A stretch of 27,651 nucleotides of DNA from Cylindrodendrum hubeiense (Eukaryota > Ascomycota > Sordariomycetes > Hypocreales > Nectriaceae). Every line of letters begins with the position of its first letter. Position 1 is the stretch's first letter. The translations under genes were made by a program, and so were the position numbers. Shown in pieces: positions 9,037 to 18,983 of the stretch. The stretch is from NCBI GenBank assembly GCA_014621425.1, contig JAANBB010000486.1, positions 1 to 27,651 of the forward strand. Reading direction: 5' to 3'. The notes beneath the pieces are model-generated. The model worked only from the letters and a program-made list of their open reading frames with translations. It searched no databases and was not told the DNA's origin.

Positions 9037-10206
9037 CTACTCATTCTTTGCCTCCTGGGGCGGGAGGATAATGTTGTCAATTAACCGCACCGCCGGGCCT
9101 CCGCTGTGTCCCAAATCCTCGCCCTCGCGGGGGGCCTCTACGGGTAGCATCTTGATGGCGCCGCTCAGCACCGCACCGCGTGCCGGGTCCACCTCGTCAA
9201 TTTCCTGCATCGTCTCTGGGTCCGCGAGCGACAGATAGTCGACCTCAAACGTAACGCGCTCCTCGGGAGGCAGATCGGCCTGGACTTGGGCCACGGCGGC
9301 GACGAAATTGTGCGCGGCGCCCAGGATGCTTGCACGGTCACGCAGCCCAGCGGTCTTGAATACGGCTTCGGCGGTGTGGAGTGCGCCGGGCAAAACGATG
9401 GCGACGGCACGGCGCCGTGGGCCGAGGTAGACGTTGCGCGAGCTCAGGGCGAGGCCGTCGGGACCGCGAGTGGTCGGGCCAATGACGACGGAGGTGGGAA
9501 GCAGGAAGTCGCGCACCATGCTCCGGATGACGACGGTCTGCTGGACGTCTTTCTGGCCGAAGTAGACTCGCTCCGGCTGCACGACGTTGAAGAGCTTCAT
9601 GCACACGGTTGCGACGCCGCGGAAGAAGGTCGGCCGGCTGGCACCCTCGAGGACCTCGCCGACGGGCGTGATGTTGACGAAGCTGCCCTTGCTGTCGACT
9701 TCCTGGCCGGGGAAGCCCGAGGGGTATATTTCCTCCGTCGTGGGTGCGAACACGGCCGAGATGCGGCCCAGGTTGCCGCCGTCATCCGCAAGCTCGCGGT
9801 CCAGCTTGGCCAGGGCCTTGGCGTCCTCGTCCCAGGTGACGGGGTACGACGAGAGGTCCTCGCGGACGCCGAACTGGGCGGGGTTGACGTAGACGCTGAC
9901 GACGACGTGGTGGTTCTCGAGGGCGGCGGTGCGGATGAGCGACAGGTGGCCCTCGTGCAGGGCGCCCATGGTGGGCACGAGGCCGACGGAGCGGTGGTTG
10001 ATGACGTGCGGCTGGCGCCAGCGGCGGACCGCCTCGACGGTGCGGAGGACGCGGATCGGCGACTTGGGGAGCGTCTGCGCGCCGGACCCGGACGAGCACG
10101 CCGACGCCATGGTGCGGAGCGAGCCGCCGGGGCTTAGCACGGAGCTCATGGCGGAGGACCGTCCGGAGCGAGGCCGGAGCTGGTGGCGGAGGAGCGCGGG
10201 GACCAT
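9037..10206 (-). CDS. PAN6: Pantoate-beta-alanine ligase (pantothenate synthetase)
   Basis: This is a single intact exon of 389 residues. The enzyme condenses pantoate with beta-alanine using ATP to form pantothenate, the precursor of coenzyme A. Signatures are VPTMGALHEGH (HIGH-like nucleotide-binding motif, about 78-87), YVNPAQFG (106-113), FFRGVATV with KLFN (about 194-206), FGQKDVQQ (216-223) and DGLALSSRNVYL (250-261). Bacterial PanC is about 283 residues. The extra length is an N-terminal extension of some 50 residues, rich in Arg/Ser with no acidic residues (VPALLRHQLRPRSGRSS), plus insertions around 133-180. The extension could be a mitochondrial presequence, or translation could begin at Met20 or Met33. 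Codon use is strongly GC-rich, which produces long spurious frames on the opposite strand. A GATA-type palindrome lies about 230 bp upstream. Confidence 0.95.
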   Translation of the reverse strand: MVPALLRHQLRPRSGRSSAMSSVLSPGGSLRTMASACSSGSGAQTLPKSPIRVLRTVEAVRRWRQPHVINHRSVGLVPTMGALHEGHLSLIRTAALENHHVVVSVYVNPAQFGVREDLSSYPVTWDEDAKALAKLDRELADDGGNLGRISAVFAPTTEEIYPSGFPGQEVDSKGSFVNITPVGEVLEGASRPTFFRGVATVCMKLFNVVQPERVYFGQKDVQQTVVIRSMVRDFLLPTSVVIGPTTRGPDGLALSSRNVYLGPRRRAVAIVLPGALHTAEAVFKTAGLRDRASILGAAHNFVAAVAQVQADLPPEERVTFEVDYLSLADPETMQEIDEVDPARGAVLSGAIKMLPVEAPREGEDLGHSGGPAVRLIDNIILPPQEAKNE

Positions 10207-10935
10207 TGCGACGGCGGGAGAGAGGAGAGGAAGAGGAGGAAGGGAAAACTAAAAATGGGCGAGGGATTGAGCTAATTAAAAGGGCGGCGGCGGAACCATT
10301 GAGGCCATTGCGCGGCAGGGCGTGACTCTCGTGATGGTTTCTGCGGCGGAGTTTTGGGGACGGGTGAGGCTTTGTTTGGAGCAGCGATGCAAGCCGGTGG
10401 AGGCCGAGTTACGGAGTTTTGGTGGGGGCATGTGCTTATCTGATAAGAGCTACCCTGCACCATTGGGGGCTGGCTGTCATGTTGGAGCACTCCGATTCTC
10501 CTCATGGCCATTCGCGGGTTTGACGTATGCAAGGTTTGTTTGGAATCTTTAGGGCTCTTTTTATCGTGTTTACGTTGGTATTGTTTTGTGCGCTCTTGTT
10601 TGCCTTTGATCTTGGTCCCAACATTCAGAGGAGTAGTTTGATCGATTGCCAAGTTTTATAGGCTAATGCACACATCACACTAAGTTGCAGAGTCTCAATT
10701 GACTTTGTTCATCAAGTATTCCAGCCTCTATTATCGCAATCATTATATCTGTAGTAGGAGATTATCTTCAGCCGAGTTATATACATCCAACGCCTTATAC
10801 CTCTCCAATCTAATGGGTATGTATGGTCCTGCCATGGTCCATCCACATCGTGGAACCAACCACAGCCCCATGTCCGTTCTATTAAATCCTTAATGCACCT
10901 TTATTCACGGCAAGCTCAGCAACTAGGCCGTTTAT
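10207..10935. promoter_or_regulatory. PAN6 promoter and 3' flank of the MFS gene
   Basis: This 729-bp spacer separates two minus-strand genes. The PAN6-proximal part is GC-rich and the part near the transporter is AT-rich. No gene is supported; the only notable site is the GATA palindrome at 10435-10447. Confidence 0.6.
10435..10447. promoter_or_regulatory. Paired back-to-back GATA sites (CTTATCTGATAAG)
   Basis: A 13-bp palindrome with a single central base contains two divergent GATAA cores. Such pairs are typical binding sites of fungal GATA factors (AreA/Nit2 nitrogen control, SreA iron control). It lies 229 bp upstream of the PAN6 start codon. Function is inferred from the motif only. 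Confidence 0.4.
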
Positions 10936-12813
10936 TTAGGCCATGCCACCTTGGATGTTCTCCGGGTTCAGCTTCTTCCACCGGGTGCCAAGACCAATCA
11001 GAGTGGTGATGCCAGTAGCGGCAATGGCCATGGCGAAGGTCACCTTGAGTCCTGCCATGTAGCCGTCGATGACAATGGGAAGCTCAGTGCCCGAGAAGAC
11101 ATTGCGAATCTCGGTAGCGCCAGTCAGAATGAGCTCTCCCTTGTTGATACCGGGCGCATTCTTCATGACATCTCCGATCATCGTGTTGATGAAGGCAGCC
11201 TGGGCACCAGAAACGAGGTATGCACCGCCAAGACCCTGGAAGACTGTAGGGATGTTAGAATATGCGTCATGGATAATTTGTGGGTAAAAGGGAAAAGACT
11301 TACAGAGTAGAACACCGGTGGAGGCAGCGAGATCCTTAGGCGAGACGGAACCCTGGACGGCGATCATGGGGATCTGGAAGGCAGCGCCCCACCCGAAACC
11401 AGCAACAATCTGGTAACCGATCCACTTGCCAGTGGAAGTGTCGACATCGAGAAGGTAGAGGAGACCAGAACCGATGCAGGCAAGGACAGAACCGCCGAGC
11501 AGGATATGCTGGTAGTAGCCAGTGGCAGTCACCAAGCCACCGCTGACAATGGTGGCGATGGTAACAGCGATGATCATGGGCAGGTTTCGCACACCACTGG
11601 ACGTGGGGCTAGTACCGTGGACGGACTGGAAGTAGACGGGGAGGTAGTAGATGGCGAGGAAGAAGGAGCCGGCAAAGATGAAGGCGAAGGCGCTCATGAC
11701 AAAGACGGTTCGCTGCTTGATGATGTGAGTGGGGATCATGCCACGGTCCTTCTGATACCACTGGAGAACGGCGAAAGCAGCCGAGATAAGGACGAAGCCG
11801 ACGAGAAGACCGACGACAACAGACGAGTCCCAGTCGTGGGCCAGGCCACCGTACTGCACACCCAGGATGAAGCAAACAGTGGAAGCCATCACGAGCACGA
11901 TGCCCAGGGGGTCCATCTGCAAGAACTTCTCCAGGAGCGGGGCCTCCTCAGGCACAGCAGCGGCCGGGGTCTGGAAAAAGAAGAAGATGATGAGACCCGA
12001 GAGACCTCCGATGGGGAGGTTGATGTAGAAGCACCATCGCCACGAGACATGGTCAGTAAAGGCACCGCCCAGGAGAGGACCGATGACACTGGCGACTCCG
12101 TATGATGCACCGATGATACCAGTGAAGGCCGGGCGGTTCTTAGGCGGCGCGGAGAAGGCGATGATGGTATAGGCACCGGCCGCGATACCGGCAGCGCCAA
12201 CACCAGCGATGGCACGACCAGTGATGAGAGCCTCGGCGTTGGGAGCGGCACCGCAAAGGACGGAGCCGACCTCGAAGATGATGATGGCGATGAGAAAGGA
12301 GATCTTGAGCGGGAAGTACTTGTAGATTTTGCCCCCTGTGATGATCATTAGTGCTTAATTCTTCGTGCTAAAAGGGGCATTCAGGGGTGGAGCGTACAAG
12401 TCGATTGGAAGGCACCGACGGTCATGAAGAAGGCAGCGCCGTACCAGCCAACCTTATCGAGACCCTTAAATTCATCGGTAATCTTGGGAATGGCGGTAGC
12501 AACGATGGTCTGCAGAGGATGATCAGTAAATAAGGTTGTGGGTCAGGGAAGCTGGGCGGCGTACCATGTCGAGAGCAACGAGGAAGATGCTGAGTACAAG
12601 GGCCAAGACGATGAAGAACATCTTGATACCGGTCGGGTATTCGCTGAGGTCGATATCCTCCTCCTGGCCATCGATGGTGGCCTCGCCGTCTGTGGTGGCA
12701 CCATCATCCTGCTTCTTCTCCTGAGTGAGATCCTCGCCTCGCAGTGTCGAAGCTGTAGAGACGGGTCGTTCCGCTTCCGTGGGAACCCCGAGGGTTGCTG
12801 GTGGTGAGCCCAT
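10936..12813 (-). CDS. MFS transporter, DHA2 (14-TM) drug:H+ antiporter family
   Basis: Four exons read downward: 12813-12565, 12509-12398, 12335-11304 and 11243-10936, giving 566 residues. Introns are GTACGC...GCAG, GTACGC...CTAAT...CACAG and GTAAGT...CTAAC...TACAG. The third is a multiple of three without stops and so is easily read through by mistake. A hydrophilic Glu/Asp/Thr-rich N-terminus (about 62 residues) precedes TM1 ([19 protein letters not shown]). Then come [11 protein letters not shown] (DHA2 motif), [22 protein letters not shown] and [20 protein letters not shown] (antiporter motif C). The profile matches fungal toxin/multidrug efflux carriers of the plasma membrane. The substrate cannot be read from sequence. 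No biosynthetic backbone gene is nearby, so a secondary-metabolite role is unproven. It is transcribed away from the aldehyde dehydrogenase. Confidence 0.93.
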
Positions 12814-14494
12814 GGTGGTCGATTTCGGGTGGCTTTTCGTGTCCGCGAATAAAGTGTGCTGTGTTGGGAAATAAGCTTGATCTGGGCTTAGACAGGACAA
12901 TGCTTAAATGGGTGTGCAATGCCTTTGGTGGTCGGAGGCTGTGAGATGATCTGGATCTGACTATCAACACCAAAGGGGGGGGCGAGATGCCCGTAACTTT
13001 ATAACTTGTGATTGCCATGGCGGATTTGGGACAGGCCAAGGCATCTGACTGTACTGGGGGACTTAACGGGCACATAATGCAAAATCCGACGTTTAGACAT
13101 GCCAACGTGTGAAACGATAGGGCGTTGGTAGGCATAACGCTGTGCGGAGCGGAGCCCGGTGTGCAAATCTCGGACTCCACCTGCTCTGGGTCCGCACGCC
13201 GTGCATACCAACTCACATCTCGTAAGCATAGTCCGCACAAGGGCGGCAAGCGCTGACCCCGAGGGGATAAGCCTCCAGCTAGATGCGGATATTGGATGAG
13301 CCATCCTGATGGGAGATGACGGGCCTGGGTGAGTAGCGCCGACTCAAACACTTCAAGACGGGGTGGCTTGACGCCATTTGTCGAATCCTGACACCTGGTC
13401 CGCCGTACCGGACAAAAGAAGGAGATGATGGTGCGTCAGGCCCTGTCAAAGATACTCGGTGACGACAACAGATGGTGGTTGTGTCAACAGGGGCCTTTTG
13501 CTACCGTCCATGGTTACAAATGCAACGTGCGATTGAGGCTTATCGACAATTTTGCAGTAAGATGACATCGTGTGCGTGGTGCGCGCGGTGGCCGTGTGGC
13601 CGCCTCGAGCATAACGGCTTGCCATAACGCAGTCACCGTAGTCACCTGGTTCACGACGAACGCCTCGTTTGAAAATATTCTCACGGGCTGTGTAAAACAA
13701 TACGACGAACCGTCATTTTGCGCATATCATGACTCATCCATCGGGATGAATCGCGCGGACAGAGATTATCGTGTGCTGTGCTGCAGAGCTGCGGCAAATG
13801 GCTGATGACGCCTGGAGATAGATGGAGATATGGCGGAGGCTGACTAGGTGAGCCACCAGATCGGCGGCGTAAATACCCGAACACGTTCGGAAGAACCGGA
13901 TTTAAGGTGCAAGCCATTGCACTTGCAAAGACCCTGATGTGCGACAGTAGTGGTTTGGAGCACAGCTCATCACTGCACGTTCTCAGTCCCTCCAGTCGCC
14001 CAGTGGGCTAGCACATGCCTCTGGTTGTGCCCTTGGCGCAGCCCTTCCAGGCTGAGTCTGGGCCTCAATGGACCGTGAAGGCCCAACGACATGGATCCGG
14101 TGACGGCCCACAGAGGGAGATCTTGGGGGGGTTGCGCAGATCCCATGTGGCCTGCCGGCAAATACCGAATCAGACCAGGGCAATCCGGCGGACGTCGTTG
14201 AGCGGGTTGTCGCAGTCTTCCCAAAGTCCGCCACGGACGGACGGCGGAGGAATGGCGATGCGGGTCGCCAACCGGCCGATGACTCGGGGGAGTGCTGCTT
14301 ACCAAGAGTAACGCTTTCGAGCAGGATGGCACCGCTACCGACCAGATCAATGCTCCGAACTCCGAGCCTGCGTCTTGGTGTGCGAGGGTTTTCGACACAT
14401 GGACCCGTGGTTGGCTGCTTCGGCCGTGTGGCTTGCCGCTAATCAAGCGAGGCAAAGGAAGGCAGCGTGTGCGTTATGGTGAGTATCGTCCGAT

Positions 14495-14520
14495 TGTGCG
14501 TGTGCGTGCGCGTGTGCGTG
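14495..14520. repeat. GT/GC microsatellite
   Basis: This is an alternating purine-pyrimidine run of TGTGCG-type units. Such sequence is prone to slippage and can adopt Z-DNA. It is intergenic. Confidence 0.8.
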
Positions 14521-14924
14521 AGATGAGATTTCCATCGATGACGGCGGCCGCAAGGTGAAGCTGGTTGCGTCGCCCATGGTGTTTGGTGCCAAATCACGGG
14601 CGGCGGGTGCCTGGGGCAGAGACGGAGAAGCCATCGCCACATGGTCGGCCGCATGGAACCACAGCCACGTATTAGCTCATCAACATGGTACGTACTCCGC
14701 ACACATCCCACATCAGCTTCAACACGAAAACGGGCAAGCCAAGGCGTACAAAAGATCGGTGAGCCCGAGACTTTTTGTTATTGCTTCTCTCGCCATTCCT
14801 GCTGAGCGTCCTGCCCTTCGTCTTTGCGTCTCAGCCACCTCGCTTCCCATCATGACTAATCCCGGATCTGACCCGGCTGCCATGCCCGGCTCCGCCTCTT
14901 CGAGATCCCATTTTACGTCACGGG

Positions 14925-14950
14925 AATCGGCCAAATCGGCCAAATCGGCC
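14925..14950. repeat. Tandem repeat of AATCGGCCA, nearly three copies
   Basis: Units lie at 14925-14933 and 14934-14942, with a shortened third unit at 14943-14950. It is intergenic. Confidence 0.8.
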
Positions 14951-15263
14951 CTAGTTGGGCCGCCGGCCGTGTAGTCTCCGTGAACGTTCGGATAGAACAT
15001 GAAACGAGTGTTGATGTGAAGGGGAAATACTTGAAGCTATTGGCAATCCTTGGAGTTTCCCAAACAGTTTGACGGGGGTGATTTTATACTCGAGACAACG
15101 CACCATGCCTGAGCCAATTGTTGCCGTTTGACACCCTGGTTTCAGCTGACATCGAGGTTCCAACTCGCGATCCTGACGCGGAAGTAAAGCTTTATACGAG
15201 TGAAAGGCGAGACAATATATGAATAAATAGCCTGCAGATCCGCATATTAATAGCACCACGTCA

Positions 15264-15277
15264 ACCGTATATACGGT
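15264..15277. promoter_or_regulatory. Perfect palindrome ACCGTATATACGGT (CCG-N6-CGG)
   Basis: A 14-bp perfect palindrome lies 396 bp upstream of the first aldehyde dehydrogenase ATG. Everted CCG...CGG triplets are a geometry used by Zn2Cys6 factors, so this is a candidate operator. No binding evidence exists here. Confidence 0.35.
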
Positions 15278-15672
15278 ACTTTTATCATGGGCCAGCCAGC
15301 TCCCTTGACTCTTGGAACAACAAGGTGAGCACGGCCCTGCTAACACCTGTCAACACAAACTTTGACCCGCTGTTTTCTCAACCTTTACTAGAACAGGCAA
15401 TTCTCCCACGACACACTGCGTCTGCTGCTCTGTGCAATCCACTCCAGTAGGATAAATTCCCTGATATGGACGTCACTTTATCCACACTCTTGAGATGCCG
15501 CGGGAACTGTTAATGGAGAGGAGGCGCCGGCGGCACTCTTCTCGACACATTCATTCACAAATAGGTTCTACCATACGAGCCTCCCCATTCTTTTTGGCTC
15601 TCCCCTTGTCTTCTATTTAGTTTAACTTGTTGCCATTCCCCATCCTCGTATTTGATCCCCCGAAACATATAC

Positions 15673-17370
15673 ATGATTGCTTTGTTTCGTCCTACTGTAG
15701 CCCTTTGCCGAAACGTTGCCTCCAAATACCCAAGTCTCAACATGACTGGTCTGTTCGTAAACCTCGAGGCGCCCAATGGCGTCAAGTACACCCAGCCTAC
15801 CGGTCTCTTCATCAACAACGAATTCGTCCCTTCCTCCTCAGGCCAGACCATCGCCTCCATTGATCCAGCGTCAGCAGCTCCACACCACTTCTTCCTGCTT
15901 CAAGGATGCCTCGCTAACTTACACTACCCCTGTGTAGCACCGAGAAGGAGATTGCTGCGGTTCATGCAGCCAACGCTGATGATGTAGACAAGGCCGTCCG
16001 CGCGGCACACGCCGCTCTCACAAACCCCCAATGGAAGCAAATGCCTGCTTCACGGAGGGGACTGTTGATGTACAAGCTTGCTGAGCGTATTGAACAACAG
16101 CAAGAGATTTTTGCCACATCCGAGGCCTGGGACAATGGTACGTCTCCAAGCATATTGCTCATATGTACCGGGCTGTTTTAACTCTATCCCAATAGGCAAG
16201 ACTTATGCCGATGCTCTCACCCTGGACGTCCCTGAGGTCGTTAACGTCATCCGGTATTATGCTGGCTGGGCCGACAAGACCCATGGCCAGACTGTCACCT
16301 CAAACCCTCAAAAGCTAGCCTACACTATCCGCCAGCCCATCGGCGTCGTCGGACAGATCATCCCCTGGAACTTCCCCCTATCCATGGCCAGCTGGAAGAT
16401 CGGCCCGGCTCTGGCGTGCGGAAACACAATCGTTCTCAAGGCCGCAGAGCAAACTCCGCTTAGCATTCTCCTTCTCGCGGCTGCGGTCAAGGATGTCGGG
16501 TTTCCTCCTGGCGTTTTCAACGTCATCAACGGCTACGGCCGAGAGGCAGGTTCGGCGTTGGTAGAGCACCCGCTCGTGGACAAGATAGCATTTACCGGAT
16601 CTACTGCGACTGGTACTCAAATCATGAAGATGGCCGCGGCAACCCTAAAGAACATTACACTAGAAACCGGAGGCAAGTCTCCTCTTCTGGTGTTCGCTGA
16701 TTGCGACCTCGACCAGGCTGCCAGGTGGTCGCACATGGGCATCATGTCCAACCAGGGCCAAATCTGCACTGCCACATCACGAATCCTCGTTGAAGACAGT
16801 GTCTACGACGATTTCGTCGCCCGGTTCCTCGAGACGACCAAGACCGTCAGCAAGGTTGGCAACCAGTGGGACGCGGATACGTATCAGGGCCCCCAGGTTT
16901 CCAAGATGCAGTACGAAAAGATTCTGGAATACATTGAGATTGGAAAGGCAGAGGGTGCGAAACTTCTCGCTGGCGGTAAGCCCAAGGATGTCAGCGGCAG
17001 GGGTTTCTTCATCGAGCCGACCGTCTTTGGAGAGGTCAAGGACACGATGCGCGTATTCCAAGAGGAGATTTTCGGGCCCGTCGTCGTCATCAGCCGCTTC
17101 AGCACCGAAGCAGAGGCACTAGGCTTCGCCAACGACTCGGCGTATGGCCTAGGCGCAGCCGTTTTCACAAAAGATATCGAGCGGGCGCATCGCGTTGCGG
17201 CTGAGGTCCAGGCAGGCATGGTCTGGATCAACAGCAGTCAAGACTGTGAGCCCGGAGTTCCCTTCGGCGGCGTAAAGCAGAGTGGAATTGGGCGGGAACT
17301 GGGCGAAGCAGGGCTGGAGGCGTATAGCAACATCAAGGCTGTGCATGTCAACCTGGGGGCTCGCATTTAA
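15673..17370 (+). CDS. NAD(P)+-dependent aldehyde dehydrogenase (AldA-like)
   Basis: Exons are 15673-15869, 15938-16137 and 16196-17370. Introns are GTCAGC...GCTAAC...GTAG and GTACGT...AATAG. The product is 523 residues from the first ATG, or 500 from the ATG at 15742. It oxidises aldehydes to carboxylic acids. Landmarks are IIPWNFPLSMASWKIGPAL and FTGSTATG (cofactor binding), LETGGKSP with the general-base Glu (289 in the long form, 266 in the short), NQGQICTATSR with the nucleophilic Cys (323 or 300), EEIFGPVV, and PFGGVKQSGIGRELG near the C-terminus. Short-form numbering sits close to the family's usual Glu268/Cys302. The extra 23 residues (MIALFRPTVALCRNVASKY) are basic and hydroxylated with no acidic residue, like a mitochondrial presequence. 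Exact substrate is unknown. Confidence 0.95.
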
Positions 17371-17716
17371 TGGGTCGTGATTGGTGAGGCTTTTTTGTCA
17401 TGGTCGGCGCTTGGCGTAGTTAGTATTGGGGATTGTCAGTAAGACTATCTACCTAGGTTGGTAAATAAGAAACTATTTGCATCTCAAACTTCCATTATAA
17501 AATCTGACCCAGACATCTTTGTGCTGGTGTTGATAAACTTAAATCTTTAGCAAGTGCGACCGTGCCGCACCGGCTAACGGCAGAATCCCGACGTCATAAT
17601 TTATTAACGTGATTTGCATCAACAAAGTAACAAAGACACACGGCCCTCCAACTTACCCTTTCACCGCACTGTTCAACTCATCGCCCAGCTTCTCTGTGAC
17701 GGAAAATCACCACCAA
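17371..17716. other. Intergenic spacer between aldehyde dehydrogenase and unknown gene
   Basis: This 346-bp AT-rich spacer follows the aldehyde dehydrogenase stop and leads into the next plus-strand gene. It presumably holds a polyadenylation region and a promoter. I see no repeat or gene in it. Confidence 0.55.
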
Positions 17717-18559
17717 ATGGCCGAGTTCGAAGTGACAGATACAGATCTGCCGTCCTACCACGACTCTGCCAACAACGAAGTCACCATCGACAAGCAGACC
17801 CTCGGCCCAGCTACCCTGTATATCGCCGGCCGTTTCGTGCACTCAAGCGACCCGGAAGCCCCGCCACTGTACGAGTTCTCTCACTCGGTTGGCTTTTTAA
17901 GGGATTCAGATCGGACTGTCAAGGTTGAGCGGGTCGATCAGATAGTCAGAGACCATAATGGGACGCCAAGAGTCCAGACCCGCAACCGACATCTGTTCGA
18001 CCTAAGACACCCAACTGCTGGCGAGTTCCCCACCTTTGAGTACCACGCCGAGTCGACCTCTCGTCGGGCGTTGTGCTCCTTGGGGATAGCGACATTCCGA
18101 TCCAAGAGCGGACTGCTGGCGAGGGTCGGCAAAACTAAAGGCAAAGGATACCGGGTGCACCGGGCTGTGCGGGGCGCGGACCGGCGGCACGAGGCGCGGG
18201 AAGTTATATTCACCGCGGCGCCATCCCGAGACCGCGCGGTGGGTTTCGAGTGGAGCGACGGTGAAGGGCACTTGTTGGCGCGGGAGGTCGAGACTGACGA
18301 GTTGATGAGTTTGGTGGTGACAGCGGAAATGGGGGCCCCGCTCCGCGATGCGCTGGTGGCCGCATGGGTGTTGAGGGTGTGGTGGGAACTGGCCAAGGGA
18401 AACTACCAGTCAAATCGGTGGGAGCATAGTGAGTGCTGGCTTGATCCCCTCATGTCAGAATTTAGCATGGAGACGGCGGGAGTGACATGGGATGTGCTGA
18501 TGGCTGACGACTCGACCCTGCAGCAAAACGGATACTCGGGACGAAGAACGGAGAATTAA
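17717..18559 (+). CDS. Conserved-looking fungal protein of unknown function
   Basis: An uninterrupted frame of 280 residues begins at the first ATG (17717, MAEFEVTDTDLPSYHD). There is no signal peptide or membrane span, so it is probably cytosolic or nuclear. The middle reads like a compact beta-rich domain (GPATLYIAGRFVHSSD, then YEFSHSVGFL), followed by an Arg-rich stretch (GKGYRVHRAVRGADRRHEAR). It ends with a helical segment, MGAPLRDALVAAWVLRVWW. This arrangement reminds me of Tubby-C-terminal-like/LURP-one scaffolds, but I cannot assign it with confidence. The last 40 residues look poorly conserved. A GTGAGT at 18429 followed by an AG at 18465 would change the end, but the implied 37-nt intron is too short to be convincing. 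Function unknown. Confidence 0.65.
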   Translation: MAEFEVTDTDLPSYHDSANNEVTIDKQTLGPATLYIAGRFVHSSDPEAPPLYEFSHSVGFLRDSDRTVKVERVDQIVRDHNGTPRVQTRNRHLFDLRHPTAGEFPTFEYHAESTSRRALCSLGIATFRSKSGLLARVGKTKGKGYRVHRAVRGADRRHEAREVIFTAAPSRDRAVGFEWSDGEGHLLAREVETDELMSLVVTAEMGAPLRDALVAAWVLRVWWELAKGNYQSNRWEHSECWLDPLMSEFSMETAGVTWDVLMADDSTLQQNGYSGRRTEN

Positions 18560-18983
18560 GCGGACTGAGGACGTAAGTCGGCGAACTCGATTAGGAACGA
18601 TGACATCACAAAGACTTGATGCTAATATGGGGTGTAATAGTATTCCTTTCTCTGTTTGATGGACGTCTAGTTGTCCCTTAAGCTGCGTCTATCAGACGGA
18701 GTGTGATTGCATTGGTATCACAAAACCCTAGCTAGTTTGCGATGTTCCACGTTCCGGCCTAGACTTAGCCTCTTGGCTTGATGTGGTCCGAGGCCCGCAT
18801 TTGAAGTGCCTTGCTTTCTCTTTGCGGAGTTGTGGAACACCGGCGACTTCCCAAAGGAGAGCTGACAAGCTTTTCACCGACATGTCCAAGGGACCTCGTT
18901 GTACGAAGTCCGTGTTTCACGTACTGGCCAATACCGTATTCGTAAGCATAACTAGCAGGGGGATGTCCCTTCGATTATTAGCC
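18560..18983. other. Convergent 3' intergenic region
   Basis: This 424-bp spacer lies between the 3' ends of the unknown gene (plus) and ASA1 (minus). The frame at 18783-19001 has no recognisable features. Nothing else is visible. Confidence 0.55.

Larger units (their letters stand above)
12814..15672. promoter_or_regulatory. Long divergent intergenic region (2.86 kb) between transporter and aldehyde dehydrogenase
   Basis: No open frame here shows recognisable protein features; candidates at 12999-13304, 13446-13700, 13970-14455 and 14951-15346 look like chance frames. The region contains a GT/GC microsatellite (14495-14520), a 9-bp tandem repeat (14925-14950) and a perfect 14-bp palindrome (15264-15277). 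It must hold both promoters. The size leaves room for a non-coding RNA or a lost gene, but I see no direct evidence for either. Confidence 0.55.

Noticed and set aside
9286..10137. 283-codon open frame on plus, opposite PAN6
   Set aside because: It is a shadow of a very GC-rich gene. The composition is Asp/Gly/Val/Ala mirror codons with no family features, while the minus strand has unmistakable PanC motifs.
11506..12105. 199-codon plus-strand frame opposite the MFS transporter
   Set aside because: It is a Asp/Glu/Gly-rich antisense shadow of membrane-segment codons; the transporter is certain.
12704..13351. 215-codon minus-strand frame overlapping the transporter start
   Set aside because: It overlaps the transporter's first exon in another frame and shows no protein features.
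14439..14711. Minus-strand frame with His/Thr repeats
   Set aside because: The repeats come from translation of the GT/GC microsatellite; there is no other support.
10936..17370. Transporter plus aldehyde dehydrogenase considered as a secondary-metabolite cluster
   Set aside because: No polyketide synthase, NRPS, terpene cyclase or P450 is present; neighbours are housekeeping genes.
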